A stretch of 64,000 nucleotides of DNA, taken from Knoxdaviesia capensis (Eukaryota > Ascomycota > Sordariomycetes > Microascales > Gondwanamycetaceae). The DNA lies in NCBI GenBank assembly GCA_001510575.1, contig LNGK01000011.1, positions 620,001 to 684,000 on the forward strand, written 5' to 3'. This document shows positions 47,001 through 60,620 of the stretch, piece after piece; the first letter of the stretch is position 1; every line of letters begins with the position of its first letter. A program made the position numbers and the translations under genes. The notes below the pieces were generated by a model. It worked only from the letters and a program-made list of their open reading frames with translations. It was not told the origin of the DNA and made no database searches.

Positions 47001-50000
47001 TGCAGGAAACTGGACCCAACGGCCGAGTTTAGCCCGTGAAGGAGCAGACATGTCGATTTTCTTCTTCTCTCCTCCGTCTCTAGCTTTATCACAGGCCCAC
47101 CCGAGGGCATGCGCGCCATACTCGACGAGAGCAGCTGCAGTGCAATTTTCTTTTTCTTCTCGCGCGGGGAGAATGCAGGAGACACGCACGACGGATGGAC
47201 AACACCCTTTTATGGGGGGGGTTTTCTTTAGCAAGAACCCGTCCGTGCACTGCAGGAGGGGGAAGCCCGAGATGGGACGTAGATAACATCCAAACACAGA
47301 CATTCTCCAGAATAGGACGGAAAACCCACTTCATTTCCCCCTCCTTTCCTTGTTGTGGGTATGTGTGTGTGTGTGAGGAGAGAGATAATCATATAAGCGA
47401 GGACTCCAACTATCACCATCTCTGCGAAAGAACGGTGTGTGTGTGTGTGTGTGTGTGTGCGTGCGCGCGCGAGACTTACGCACAAGGTCCGTCCTCCTGC
47501 AGATTTCCCGAGATTAACATGGTTCCTGCACTTCATATCAGTCGACGGAGATCACCTTGGCCGCTGCCCTCTCGAGGACACCATCTGCAGCCCAGATTAC
47601 GTCTTTCAAATATTACCGTACGCAGACGTGGTGTTCGTCCCCGCGGGGGCTCGGCCGCGCTATACTCGCCCGCGAGGACGTACATCTAAAAGGCGGTGGT
47701 GAAATGGTCAAGAAGACGGGTGGGTATTGAACTGCGTTTTAGGACATGCACGATATATTGGGCGTGGTTCTTGCGGGCCAAAAAATGACATGCCGAAACA
47801 CGTCGCGGGGCCGTCTATAAAGACGAAACAACAGCCCGACGACGGGAATTCCAGGAGAACATCTACAGTACATGACTGACAACATATACAGTCCAACCCC
47901 CCATCGGCACATCGGTGTTATCCCCGACACGGCACACGGGCGAGCAGGAAAATTTTCAGGTTTTCTTATGCGATGAATGCTCCGGATCATTGCATTGCAG
48001 GACTTGGCATCGGGTCTGCAGACACCGCTTTGAGTGTCTCTTTGTCCGCTTTGTGCAAGTCGGGGGGGGATGCAGGGTGAATGGGCGAGGCCAACGAGAT
48101 GGAGCAGCAGTAGTCCCTCCTCAACACTGCGGGCGGGTTCGCACACACGTCACCATCTTCTGCGCTCGCCATGCTGTCAGTCATCTTTTGACTGCGTCTT
48201 TTGGGGACACTAGTGAAGTTGGGGTACATGAAACACGGGATGGAATGCACCCTCAGCGTGTGCTTTTTGCTCTGCCGTATTGGGATTCTGCTGGCGAGAC
48301 CTTATGCAAATAAGTCACATTGGGCACTCGTGAACAGGGGATGTGCACACCCCCCCGGCACCACCTTGTCCGGGCACAACGCGAGTTGTGCTCGACTCTG
48401 CACATATACAGTACAGTACGGTACAGACGAGGTATTCTTGACTGTCCAGGGCCCATGAACACACACACACACACACACAAAGTAAATTAACGTCGGGGCT
48501 CCCTCCCCCCATGACCTGAAAGATTGCACCGCTTGTTCAAGTTGTGCCGACCCGACGGACTTTGTGAAGGATAAGCACCGGTTATTCACCAGATGTGAAT
48601 GTGACGCTGGGGATATTCCTGGTTCTCGGCAGTGTGACGGTGCACTAAAATCACATTTTCAAGAAGAAAAATATGCCGTCCACCCCATCACACCCCCGTA
48701 TGTGGTTCAGGTATATGCCCCCAGTTTCCGCCCAGTTTCACAATAGTGCAGTCCGCTCTGTATGTCTGTAGTGCAGTACAACCCACCACGCCTGCACAAA
48801 ACCCGCCCGCGAGAGAAGAACACGCCATGGTGGTGCTGTTCTCGCACGCGGTGCGGTTCGAAGGCAGCGGACAAGGCAGATCCCGCCGTGCTAGGCGTTT
48901 GAAAGCAGCTACAGACCGCGTGTAGAGTGGTACGTGGGCTCTGGCCGTCCGGCTGGATGGACACATCACGGTGAAGCAAAAATAGACTTCGGCTTACCAG
49001 AACTTAAAACCAGGTCTGGCCTTTGTTGTTTTGGCTGTGGCGCGGCCAAACGAAGAAGAAACGGCCAACTCGCGCCCGTGTGGAAGCCAGCCTAGAAACC
49101 GGCGAAGAAGGGTCTAAGAGAGAAACACCAACCGATAAGTTTCTGTTTTAGCTGTGGAAATCGGAGCTAAAAAAGGCCAAAAAACGAAATCAATCCACTG
49201 GAAGCCAGTCAAGAGGGGCGGGAAACGGGCCAAAGCGGAGAGGCCACGGACGGCTGTGGCGGCGGGCGATCTCCCATCACTCGCAGGTTTTTTTGGGTGC
49301 TTGACTACAGGAGAGTTGTTATGCTTCCTTTTTGCACGGTGTCTGTGGGTGGTGGTGGGCTGTGGCCGGGATTGTCTGTGAGCTGGACGGTTTTGCGATG
49401 GCGTCTTTTGTTGGTGCCTACTGTCGGGGAGTTTGGCTTTGGTTTTTTGTTCGTTTCCGTGGCCTTAATGCGATCTCTGCTATAGTTCCGCTGATCCCCT
49501 CCGTGCTCAGCTTCTTCTCCTCTCCCTTCCCCGCGCGTCCCGTTCCTGTGTGGGTGGCTTGCTCCCCCGGGTTACACCGGCGCAGCGGCCATTCGGCGCT
49601 TGGGGCGTCCCCCCTCCGGAGACGGGATTGGTGGGAGAGAAAAAGCGCCCACCACCATGGCTTTTTTCCTGTATGTATTAGTAGTTTGCTTTTCGGCGGT
49701 GTGGCTCGCCGGATGAAGGACGACCAGCCACTGTGGCTTCCTCGACATCGAGGAGGGTGATATCGGCGTTCATGCACGTTAGGACGGTGCTCCCTCCGAG
49801 CCGTCCCCCGGATCCCTTTTTTTTTTTTCTTTTTTTTTTTTTTCCTTCATGTTGGTCCCTGTACCCCAGATTCCCAGCACCTGCATGTTCCGATTTGTCC
49901 TGTGCCCACGGCAGAGACACAAAGCGGTCGTACGTCCGCCTCCCCGTGCGGGACTGCCTTCTCCATTCTCAACACAGAACCACAGAACCCCTCGCGCTAT

Positions 50001-53000
50001 TCCACTGCAGAAACGGGGAAAATCTGGGGAAGTCAGACACGGCACAGGCGGTCAGATCGCCTGGCACATGGGCCCCCTTTGTTGCGGTCTTTCTGGGGAG
50101 GGGGCGAAGCAGCCTAAGGGGCATCCCCATGGCAAAGACAAAGGAAAGGCAATTTCAGCATGCAGATGCAGGTTGGTGAGGTGTGTGGCGTGGCCGGTTC
50201 TCCAACTCGCCTGCTGACCGGGGCCCGGCCGGAGGGGCCAGGCGAGAGAGAGAGAGAGAGAGAGAGAGCACGCCTGCGATCTCGGCCGGCCCGCGGATCG
50301 CCACGCCTGCGGATGAGCCCAAAGACGTAAGAGAAACCCGCCAGGGACTTGGAGAAAGGGACAAATAGGTGTCCTGTCAAAAGTCTTCTCGCCACGCGCG
50401 CACCGTGAAGTGTCAGTGCAACCTGAGGCTTGGAGATCTGAAAACCTGCGAACTCATGGGTCCGCAAGGTCTACGCTCGGTGGATTCTCTCCACATAGTA
50501 ATTTTCTTTTTCTTTGTTTCTCTGGCCTCCGGGTCGTCGAGGTGGTCATACGCATGGCTCTTACACCACTCTAGTGCCGTGAGAAAAAACTCTGCTTCTT
50601 CTTTTTTCTATGCATGCTTGAATTTTAAGCCAAAAATCCCCCCAGAAATATGCCTCCGGGGAACTCCTGCGGCTAGTACCTGCAGCGCGCCAATGCAACA
50701 TGTGCGAGCCGTAGTGGCAACTGCATGCACGAGGGAAATAGCAGGAGCCCGACTGAGAGACCACGGGGCTTTGGCCTTGCTTTTGCGTCTCCAAAGGGGG
50801 GGAAGCAGATTGAAAGAGGGTCGGTTTTATTTAGCTTCTCTCGGAGGGACGCTATCCAAGCGATGGAACGACCTGGCGGGGCTCATCGTGTGTGGCGGCT
50901 TGAGAGAGAGAAGAGGGTGTCTTGAACTGGAGGGTTGGCGGACGAGACCGTACGTATCTACAGTACGTGTATGGGAAGAGATGTGGTGACGCAAAGAATG
51001 CATGCATTGATGCTCTTCTTGTTGACTCTGGCAGCGACACACGCCAACCCCTAACCCTATTAGGTCGTGTTAGTTCCCCGTGTCTTACTGTGAGACAACC
51101 TCTGCCAAGAACACCGGACGAGGGCGTGAGAATCACGACATTGGGACTCGAATCCCCCCCTCCTTGCTCGCTTTCCCCGCCATCCAGCCATTCCCAAAAA
51201 GGAAAAACGGACTTATCTGTCGTCTTCCTCTTCCTTCCCCCGCAAAGAGGGTTCTCCCGCTTTCCCGGCCGTGTGCCGTGCCTCGGCGGACCGTGAATGG
51301 CGACACTGACGGCAGTGGCCATGGAATACCTTTTTGGTATTTCTGTGTCTCTTGTGTCGTGCCGTGGTAGCACGGCGTCCCAGGGTACGGCGGGCGGGGA
51401 ATCAAGGGTGATTTTTTTTCTCTTTCTGCCTGTGGTGTCTTCTTGGTCTGCGTGGTTGTGAAGCCCTCTTTTGTGGGGAGCCACCCAGACAAAGACCCTA
51501 CCAAACCCGAAGTGTGTAAGTGCCCCTCTCCCCCTGTGCGCGACTCCAAAGACGGGCTCGGCCAGCCGAGAAGAGAAGGCTGGAGTGCGCGCGAGAGAGA
51601 GCCAGAGAGCGCCAAAGCCTGGGTCGATGCAACTGACGAGCTGCAGATTCATGTCCTGCCTATAGCACGCACACCGGAGACAAGAACATGCTGGATGACT
51701 CGGCGGTGTAGCCAGCGTCTCGCTCTGTGCCGTGTTGGGTGCGTCGAACCCCTCCCCCGGCGCCGGCTTTCCGGATTGGGACGCGATCGTATGTCGCCCC
51801 GTGCCGGTTTCTGTCTTTCTTTGGGTGGCTTTTCTTGGCCCAGGTTTGCAGGTCTTTATCCTATCGCCGATTCCGCAGGGGGGTGGATCTTTTTTTTCTT
51901 CTTCTCATCTTGCAGGCCGTCTGCGATGCAGTGACTTTGTTTAAAAGGGAAACCCTGGGAACCCGGAATGGCCGGCGCGCGTGTGTGAGTGTGTGTGAGT
52001 GTGTGAGTGTGTGTGTCTGCACATGAAGATTTGCCCTGGGGGCCAAGCAATGCGTGGAGATCTACGGCCACGCATACATTCGCCAGCTGTTTGATCCGGG
52101 AAACATTACGGCGCGCCCTTCCTCACCGCGATCGCCAGGCCGAGTATGGCGATCATGACGGGTTCAACCTAGGCTCTGGCGCATGAAAGTCCAGCAGATG
52201 GCCAATATCACTACGGTGTGTGTGATATTTTGTATTATAGGTATAGAAACCGCCCGTAACCCTAACGCTGCCTCCGATCGCTCTCACGGGAACGGCGATA
52301 CCCGACTGGCCTTCCACGCATTGACGGCACTTGCAAGTATTGGGTAGCAGGCCCCGATTAAATGTGCTTGCACACACACACACACGCACCCACCAAGAAA
52401 AAGATGGGATGAACATGCCCCGAAAAGAAAAAAAATACGAATGCCGAGAGATGCAGGCCGATAAAGAGTGAGAAAGCAGAGATACGGAGGAAAAAAACGA
52501 AAGAAATTGCACGGCATTTGCTAGGCCCTGCAGCTAGGTGCATCTTGGGGCCCTCTTGCATGCCCCCTTTTGTAAGAAGCGTTACTCTGCATAATGAGGA
52601 TATTTGGCCATATCTGGACTGGGTGGATATATATATTTTATTTTTCCTGCGGCATTCCCCCTCTCTTCTCTGGTCCATTTTATGGGGACACGTTTCTCCT
52701 TTTTCCCTTTCTTCTCTGTGCAGGTTTTTCTATCATGATACCCGGCACATACTGTACACACTTCTTCCCTCGCAAAAGACCACACACTCTATCTCGATAT
52801 CCCGCCGTTTGTACGACCGTTTTGCCACGGTGGTTGCTGACGTCTTCTCTTCCTCCAGGGCCCCCGGTCACCCGTCTTCCATCAGTGTTTTTTATCTCTC
52901 TGTTGCTGGCCTGTGAGTGGTCCTGACCCTCGCAGCATAAAGGTCGGCCGACGGAGGCCGTTCAGGGCTTCCCTGGCGGCCCCTTGCCACTGACACACGG

Positions 53001-56000
53001 ACACTGGCCCAGATTAGGCCGGTCGATGCCATTTTTGGGCTTCTGTCTATTTGCGGTGTGTCTTTCTGCTTCTGGAAGGGCCTGGGTCTGTTATTGCCTG
53101 AGGACGGCGGTGTTTCTGAAATTTGATGATCACTGCTTGACGATCTCCGACGTGGTGAGGCAAAACCACATGCTGATATTCTGCGCCAGCATGGCCGAGC
53201 CACGCCTGGATCATCAGAGGGGGAGGGGCGGAGGACACCATGGACTTTTGCATACACTTGCTGCTCGTGTTCGTCGTCTCCTCTGTGTTGCCACTCCCAG
53301 CCGTGTCGGCCTCGTGCCTTTCTCCCCGTCTCTTGGAGATGATGTCCACCACCACCCCCCCCCCTAGAGCGTGCACCGCCCATCCTCCTTCTGGTCTTTT
53401 TGCAAACCGGTCTGAGAGTCTTCCCTTCGTCCCAAAGGAGACGACGAAGGGGACGAGGGACGTGGGTAGTTGGAGTTTGTCTGCATGAGACCGGAGCAAA
53501 CACCATAAAAGAAAAGAGGGAGTATCGCGAGGTTGGTTGTGGCGACGAGAACCACACAAACGAGTGGGTTTAGTGCCCAGAGACCAGACTTTTTCCTCTT
53601 GCCTGCGCTCTCTGCACTCTCTACGATGTGCTCTTGCACTGCTCTCACCCCCCCTCCCCGGATGAGTGAAGAGTGAGAGACTGGATCCTGTATTTTTCTT
53701 TCTGGCTATGGGAAGAGGTTCCTCACAGTGCGCGCGCACAGACATTGAGGTGTCATCCAACGACGTGGAGTGAGGGACAAGATATCGACGCAGGACAGCG
53801 AGGGCCACACACCCACAGCGAGACCGAGACGGAGAACGACTTCCTCCTTGAACCTAGCATGAGTTGGCAATCGTGGTCTGAGATACGAGGAGCGTATATT
53901 CGCCGCCGCCCCCCATGTCCCTGCCTGCGTGAGGTATCTCCCGTCTCAGGACTCGTAGAGACCTCATTCCTCTGAGAGAGAGAGAGGGGGCGATGAGCAG
54001 GATGCCACGACGGCGAGTCGGAGAGTATGTCGACCGGCCACGCCTGGCGACGGGCTGGACGGCTGATGGAACGAGGACGATGACTCATGATTACAACTCC
54101 TGGCGCTGGCATATCGCCCAACACCCTCTGCGCTGCGCGGCCAGCCAACCTCGGGAGATGCAGAGGGCGAAAGATGACCTCGATCGAGCGTCAATGCTCT
54201 TGGGGGAGGAGGGGGGAGGGCAATTTCATTTCTTTTACGAGTAGAAGGGGGGTGTGTGACTGTGTGTGTCTGGCGCTCGCAGTTGAGGCCACCCGGAGGT
54301 ACTGTAGATAGTGAAGGATGCGCGCGTGTGGTCTTTGACCTCTTCGTGCGAGTTGATATCAAGCAAGCAGACGTGTACACCGGCAAGTGCATTGAGAGCA
54401 TCACCAGGGCGTGTGCTGGCCATTTCCGGAGCAGCTCGCTTCTCTTTGCAGTAGTGCTCGCAGATACGTCCAAATCCGTGTAGACGAAAGGGTTTATCTT
54501 GAGTGCCGGATAGCGTTAATAGGAAGCACGGATGATTCTACCAAGGCGGTGCAGACACAGGCCAAGCATCAAAGGAAGCATACTTCACGCAGTGATATCG
54601 CAATCTTCTTTCCTTTTTGTCCGCGTCACCAGGGGAGAAAAAGTAAACTAAGCCCACCTCGCTGTAGCTGTTCTTCGTGCGTTCTAAAGCCCAGCACTGC
54701 CAGCAGCGTGCTGAATGCAAGGGCCTCTTGGAGCTGCATATTCTATCTCCCTCTCGCCCAGCTCTTTGCATCCACACAGACACACCCTGGCCGGGCCTAG
54801 GAAGTACAGTACAGGAAGGGCAACATACTGCAGGAGAGCAGTGACTGTTGATGCAGGCGCTTGGATGCTCGTACATGAGAGTGAAAAGAGATATGCCGGA
54901 GGGACAGATAACCACGAGAACAAAGTGGGCATTTCACCCGTACACTTCTTTTTTAGTTGGCTTTTTTTTTATGTGGACACGGCTGGGCTATGGGTGTGTG
55001 CTTACAGTGGGATTAAACTAATCCACATTGATTAATTCTTTCTTTTTCCGTTCCATATTGGTGCTGGTTCTTCTCCATTTTCCGTGCGTTGTGTGTGTTA
55101 GTTGCAGGATGCAAAATCCCTGGTTTAAATTGCATGCACGAAAAAAAAATATATATATCTTTTTTTCCCTCAACCGTCTCCAGTTGACCGCACTCCCAAA
55201 TCGCATCGCCAAAGCTCGTACTGTGTGATAATTTGTCGTGTCTCGCTTGTTGAGTTCCCGCCCAGCTGCATGCGCTGTTTCCCCCCCCCTCTTTGTCATG
55301 CGTGTTCTTCCCACTTTATGTGTGCCCCTGATGCGCGAGAACAAAGATCAGACGCGAGAATGGCACAAAAAAAGGGGGAAATGGAGACGGCGTGCAGCAT
55401 GCAGAGAAGCGAAAACCAATACTTTCTCGCGATATGCGTATTTGTCCCGAGAGAGAGGGGGGAGCATGCACTGCTACGGAGATGTTTTTTGGCGGTGTCG
55501 GCAAGGCACGATAAAGCAAGGTACGGCGGACTTCTGACTGGCTGAAAAATCCGGCGATTTGGACTATCGTACAGCCAGAGAAAAAAGCCCTATTTGCTTC
55601 CGTGATAAATTCCCTATCAGTCGCTGCGGTGCCGTTGTCTCGGTATCTCCGGAACGCCGGGTCCCGACACGCCGGGTCCGGAGGATGTCGGAGCTGGCCG
55701 GCCAGCACTTGCGGTCAGAGACACGACGAAGCCTAAAAGCTCAGGGACATATTTTACAACATAGCGGAACCAACATGGGGCAAAGTACACCACTTTTTCC
55801 CCAAGTCTGGGTCGCCTGGCCACCTTTGTTTGCCCTCATCTTTCCCTGGTTCCCCCCCCCCTGGAGGACGAGGCTGGCGAAAAAGTCTCCCCTCCAGAAC
55901 CAGACTTTGGATGGGGGAAAAGCCTTGTCAGCACGTCGATGGCACGCTATAGCGTCCTTGTGCAGGTGCGTTTTTCAGGCATTTCCCCCCGCCGTAGCCC
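47001..56000. other. Gene-poor region, part 3
   Basis: No gene can be supported. Visible items are (GT)n then (GC)n at 47435-47471, (AC)n at 48459-48479, (GA)n at 50244-50268, a GT-rich tract at about 51979-52018 and a long T-run near 49816-49843. Telomere-like motifs lie at about 51049-51061 (CCCCTAACCCTA) and 52256-52266. TACAGTAC/GTACTGTA sites lie at 47864, 48407, 48412, 50959 and 54805. Open frames overlap on both strands, as expected by chance at intermediate GC. Confidence 0.5.
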
Positions 56001-59000
56001 CTCATTCCCAGCCGCCAGAACAAGCCCAGGCTGCGTGTATGCCATTGTTCAATGGCAAAAAGCCGGTGCTCCGAGCTTGGTGCCGCTGTAATATCCACGT
56101 GCAGTAGCGAGGAGACGGCCTGGGGAGCAACAGTACGGCGAGTACTGTACACGTCGGATGTGGATGATGGGGACCAGGAAATGAGGAGGTTTATGTGGAG
56201 AGGCGGATGCCGTCTCTGGGGGGGGCTTGAGACGGTGTAAGTCGGTGCGTGTAAGTCGGCTATGTACAGTACAGTACACGTAATAGGAACCACCGCGGGG
56301 AAATGACCTTGTCGCCGGTTCTAGATGCAGGAATGTTGAGAGAACCGCTACTGCACCTTCGTGGACCGACGGGGGAGAGGTCTGGAATCAGAGAGCGAGT
56401 CTAGAGCGAGAACGGAGGGAGCGGAGGAGTGGCCGAGAGGTCCGCACACCATCAGATGGTGTGTCCTCCCGGCTCGTCTCCTCAACCCTCATTCCATCTC
56501 GGCGAAGTTTGGAGATTTCACTTTCTTTTGTCCTCCGCTCATCTCGCCTCACTTACACCCTCGAGCCCAGCACAGCTCTCACGCATTCCTCAGCCGGCCG
56601 AGGCTATTACGTCTTCGTATTCCCGATTCAGACCAGACCGATGCAGAGAGCCATAACTAAGAGCCAGATATCCCTCCCCCAGGAGGGTGTTGACACAGGA
56701 GGGCCCCGAAATTTGCACCCAAATCCCGCAACTATTGACCAATAGTGCACCGAAATGCCCCGAGGCACGTCTGTTAGTGGCCGCGCTGGCCGTGGCTACA
56801 ACAGCCTTAACACCCAGTCAAACTGGCCAGTATCGCCAGAACAAGGCCCCGGTCGGCGACGGGGCTGTTGATAGGCCCTTCACCGTTTCAAGTTTTGGCC
56901 TTGTTCTCTCAGCCTCGGAGTGGGAACGATACAGTGGCAGATTGCCTGATTCTGGGCATTGGCAAGTCTATTGGATGTCTGTACCAGTATGAGCATCACC
57001 AGGCAGAGAAGCTGACAGGCCGAGGCAGAGTTGCTAACTCCGCCGATACGCTGTTACGATCTTCCAGACACAGCCAGGTCTCACGCTTTTTCACAGAAAC
57101 ACAGCCAGTCTCCCGGTGAAGCGATAGCACCACCAGCTTCACCGTCGGAGCTAGATCCGTTGTCGCCAGCCAAGCCCGACTACGCTCGCTTCTTGAGTCA
57201 CCCGGGTCCTGAAGCTGAAAGCCACAAGCCACAAGCCCCAAGCCCAAAAAGCACTTCGCATCCCCAAAAGCTCGTCTCGAGAGCCACCCCCGACCGGGTT
57301 GTCTCGTCCGACCGCTCGCTTCATACTGACGTTCTGCATGGAAGGTTGTTCCCTGGACGCCATTGCGAAATGGAGGGGGGGGGGTGTTGGGCTAGGGGAC
57401 AAGAGTCAAGACCATTTTGAAGGCTTGGCCGGGCAGAACAGCCGTACAACTTCAGTTACCAACGAAACTGTCTCTCCAACGGACACGGGGTCGTTGTCGC
57501 CAGATTTCATTTCGCACGCCAGTCGAGACAGGTGAATGGGAACGCCGGGCATGTCAGGCCGAGCGGGCGACAGCTGCTTTTCTGGCGATCGTCAGCCCTG
57601 GGGCCCATAAAACCCTTTTAGGAAAACCACACTAGCTAAGTACTGTTCAGTACGTTCACCAGAGCTGTTCGCAGAGTTGCCGAGGCCAAGTGGTCGCCAA
57701 GACACAGAAATCGGCAGCAAAACCCTGATCGGCGGGGGAGGCAGGCCGACAGAAGCGAGAGATGGATATAGTAGAGAGTCTAAAGGGGAGGTGAAAGGCC
57801 TGGCACAGGGAACAACCTGGAGACTGTGTTAGGGAAAGAAAAAAATAAAATAAAATAAAACCGCTCAACGTCAGGAGCTGGGTGTGTCTTTCTTTTCGTG
57901 GAGACTGTCTAGTATGGGTTTGGCTCCGAGGCCAGTCAATAAACCTGCTCTAGACGAACCGAGGCGAAATTGGGGACGCCCCTGGTGGGTTTTCGGATAA
58001 CCTGCTTGATCCTGGGGTTGATATCTCGCTATTTGTGTTTTAGGGGCATGTGTCTAAAAAGCATCAGATAAAGGATTCATCATGTGTTTCTAGCCCAAAT
58101 TGGAGAAACCCAAGAGAAACGCAAGGAGCAGCATGCAGTCATCTGTGCCACTGATATGGAGTTATCGGAGGATTCTGTCTGGTTGTTTTTGTCTCCTCCC
58201 TCACTGCCGGTCCCGGCAGTTCGCGTCTAGGATGTCCCAAGAGGCACGCCAGAACACGGAGAAAGCCAACACGGGCCAGAAGGCCGAACAAAGGCAAAGG
58301 CGAGGGGAGGAAAACGCGGATGTTCCGTGGCGTGGCCCCGGCAGTCCGAGCAAGACGCCTGAAAGGGTAAGGTGAGTTCTCTTGATTCAGGTATACGAAG
58401 AAGAAACCGCCGGGCTGGAGCAAGCGTGAGAGACAGCTGAAAGAAACCGCCGGCCGAGATAGCCGGCTTTCGACCAAGAATAGCTTGGCACAAGCGTGGC
58501 TCTCATGTTGTTGCTCATGTCTCGTTCCCAGTAGAGGTTATTGCCAACACCATTGCCACGGCCCGGGTAAATCGTTGCTCGTTGCAAAAAGGGAATTAGA
58601 GCAGCACTATGTAGAGTACTGTATCTAGCCTGGAATCCGTCTGCACATACTGTATATTTCACGTCTTAATTTGCCAGACTCGACCAGTCACGTTCCACGA
58701 TCAGGTTTGTTTCTTGGGCGTGTGTGTGCGTTGTTTTCGGGGCTGGACTCTGTTCCTCCAAGCCCTGGTCCCTGGCCACGGCCACCTTAAACAGATAAAA
58801 TAAAGTAAGGACCTGCGTTAGCGGACGCGGAAGCCAGTAGTACGGATACACAATGTGTCCAGAAGCAAGAAGAAAGACCGCCTGCATCCGTGGGTGAAGA
58901 GATAAGCTGGCCCCGTTTTCCGTATCTGATAGCCGTGATAAGAACGCCCGCACGCCGCTGCGAGGGAGCAGCAGCTCTCGCGCCGGCGGCCGGCTGTGCC

Positions 59001-59838
59001 TGCCCTGCACCACCAAACCGCGAGTGAAGAGAGGCGAAGGACTCTCGATGGTTGTGCAGTGTACTATAGACTGTGTTATCTCCTGATCCTGCCGCTCCGG
59101 CCCTCAGTCCGCACCACACCACCCAGGACTCGCCAGCCCGGCGCCGACGAACAAGAGCCGCGAGCTATACAACAGAATACACATATATATACAGTACAGA
59201 ACAGTCCAAAACGCCAGGGCTAGCGCGGATGTCTTCCGGTTCGGTGTTCTCGCTCGGCAGATAGCCCTCTTGGGGTGCATATTGTGTGCTGCCATTTGCC
59301 CTCGCCGTCGCTGGGCATCTTGTCAAATCTCACGGATTCCTTCAGTTTGGTTCCCAGATCCCGGCCACTATAGTCCTTGCCCCGTTCTCTGCGGTCGTTC
59401 GCAAACCCGTCGACCTTGACTGATGGTTGAGGGCGGGCTAGCAAGCTCGCAACCACCAGCCCAATCTGGGTGCCCGCTCCGTTCGTTTCTTCTCTCTCTC
59501 CCCCGGGAGGGGGGCGTGTTCAAGTCCGTGGTGCTGGTCGCCTGTGTCTGTGGTTCTGGGAAGGAAACGAGCACTAGGCCGCTCACTTGTTATTCTGTGC
59601 GCGGCCCCTCCGGTTCCACATGGCGGCCCCCTTCCGGACACCACAGCACCAAACACAGGCCTATCCGCGCCAGGAGCCTGCAGAGCACGCCGCCAGTCCA
59701 GACAATCCTCGCAATCGCCCAGTGGCCCCTCACCCTGCCAAGTCCGCACGGCCAGTGGCATCCGGACACTGCCTGTACTGTAGAGGGTGTGGCTCAAGAC
59801 AATCTCACTTGGACGGGGAATCCCCGTCGAGCGGGTGG

Positions 59839-59855
59839 TAGGGGTTAGGGTTAGG
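59839..59855 (+). repeat. Telomere-like repeat tract (GGGGTTAGGGTTAGG)
   Basis: Two TTAGGG units follow GGGG in the middle of non-coding DNA. It is the clearest tandem TTAGGG site in the right half of the window. Confidence 0.7.
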
Positions 59856-60602
59856 CCGGTTTTCTTTGCCCTGCCATGAGGGATCACAGACCTGTGAGAT
59901 TTCAGTCTTACGCCCTTCCCCCCCCCCCTCCCCCTTCCTCCTTCGACTCTTTCTAGACTGTGTGTACAGTACGGCGCAACATACTGTAGTGCTTCGCTAG
60001 CAATAGGCTAGATCCTAATCTGGGAGAGGGGGGGCTAGACTGATTGGCGTGGTCTGGCAGGCTGGCACGCTTCTTGATCGTTCATCCAGTCTCTGTGGTT
60101 TTCTGGTAACGAGGCCAGTTAGGGAACCTGTACACCGGCTCACCGGCTCACCGGCTGTGGCTACACAGAGATCTGATTGCTGTTTGCGTCCGAATGCCAT
60201 CAAAATGAAAGGCCGCGCAAAAAGGGCCTGGACTGGTTCCGTCGACCGTTAGAAAGATAATGCAAGATACCGGGACCTTGAGCATCTCGCAACACCAAAC
60301 ACGCCGATGATCCTCTGATCAAGTTTCGCGAGGACACGCCCCCCCTCCATCACGCCGCGTCGTCGACTTTCCGAAAACCCCCGACGCGCGAAGCCACCAC
60401 GTCACCCATGGCACAGTCTGATCCCCCTCGCCAGAACGAGGCCTGGAGCTTGTCTTTTTTTGTAGAAGAACGATCGCCGCGCTGCATGTTCAGTCGACCG
60501 AAGAAGGACCTCTGGGCTGAGACGCCGGACACACAGCACAACACAGAGAGATGCGGAGTAGATGGAGAGACACACGCTGTTTAAAATTACTCCAGGTGCC
60601 CC

Positions 60603-60620
60603 NNNNNNNNNNNNNNNNNN
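60603..60620. other. Assembly gap of 18 N inside a C-homopolymer
   Basis: The Ns are flanked by CC on the left and eight C on the right, so an unresolved C-run is the likely cause. The real gap length is unknown. Confidence 0.95.
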
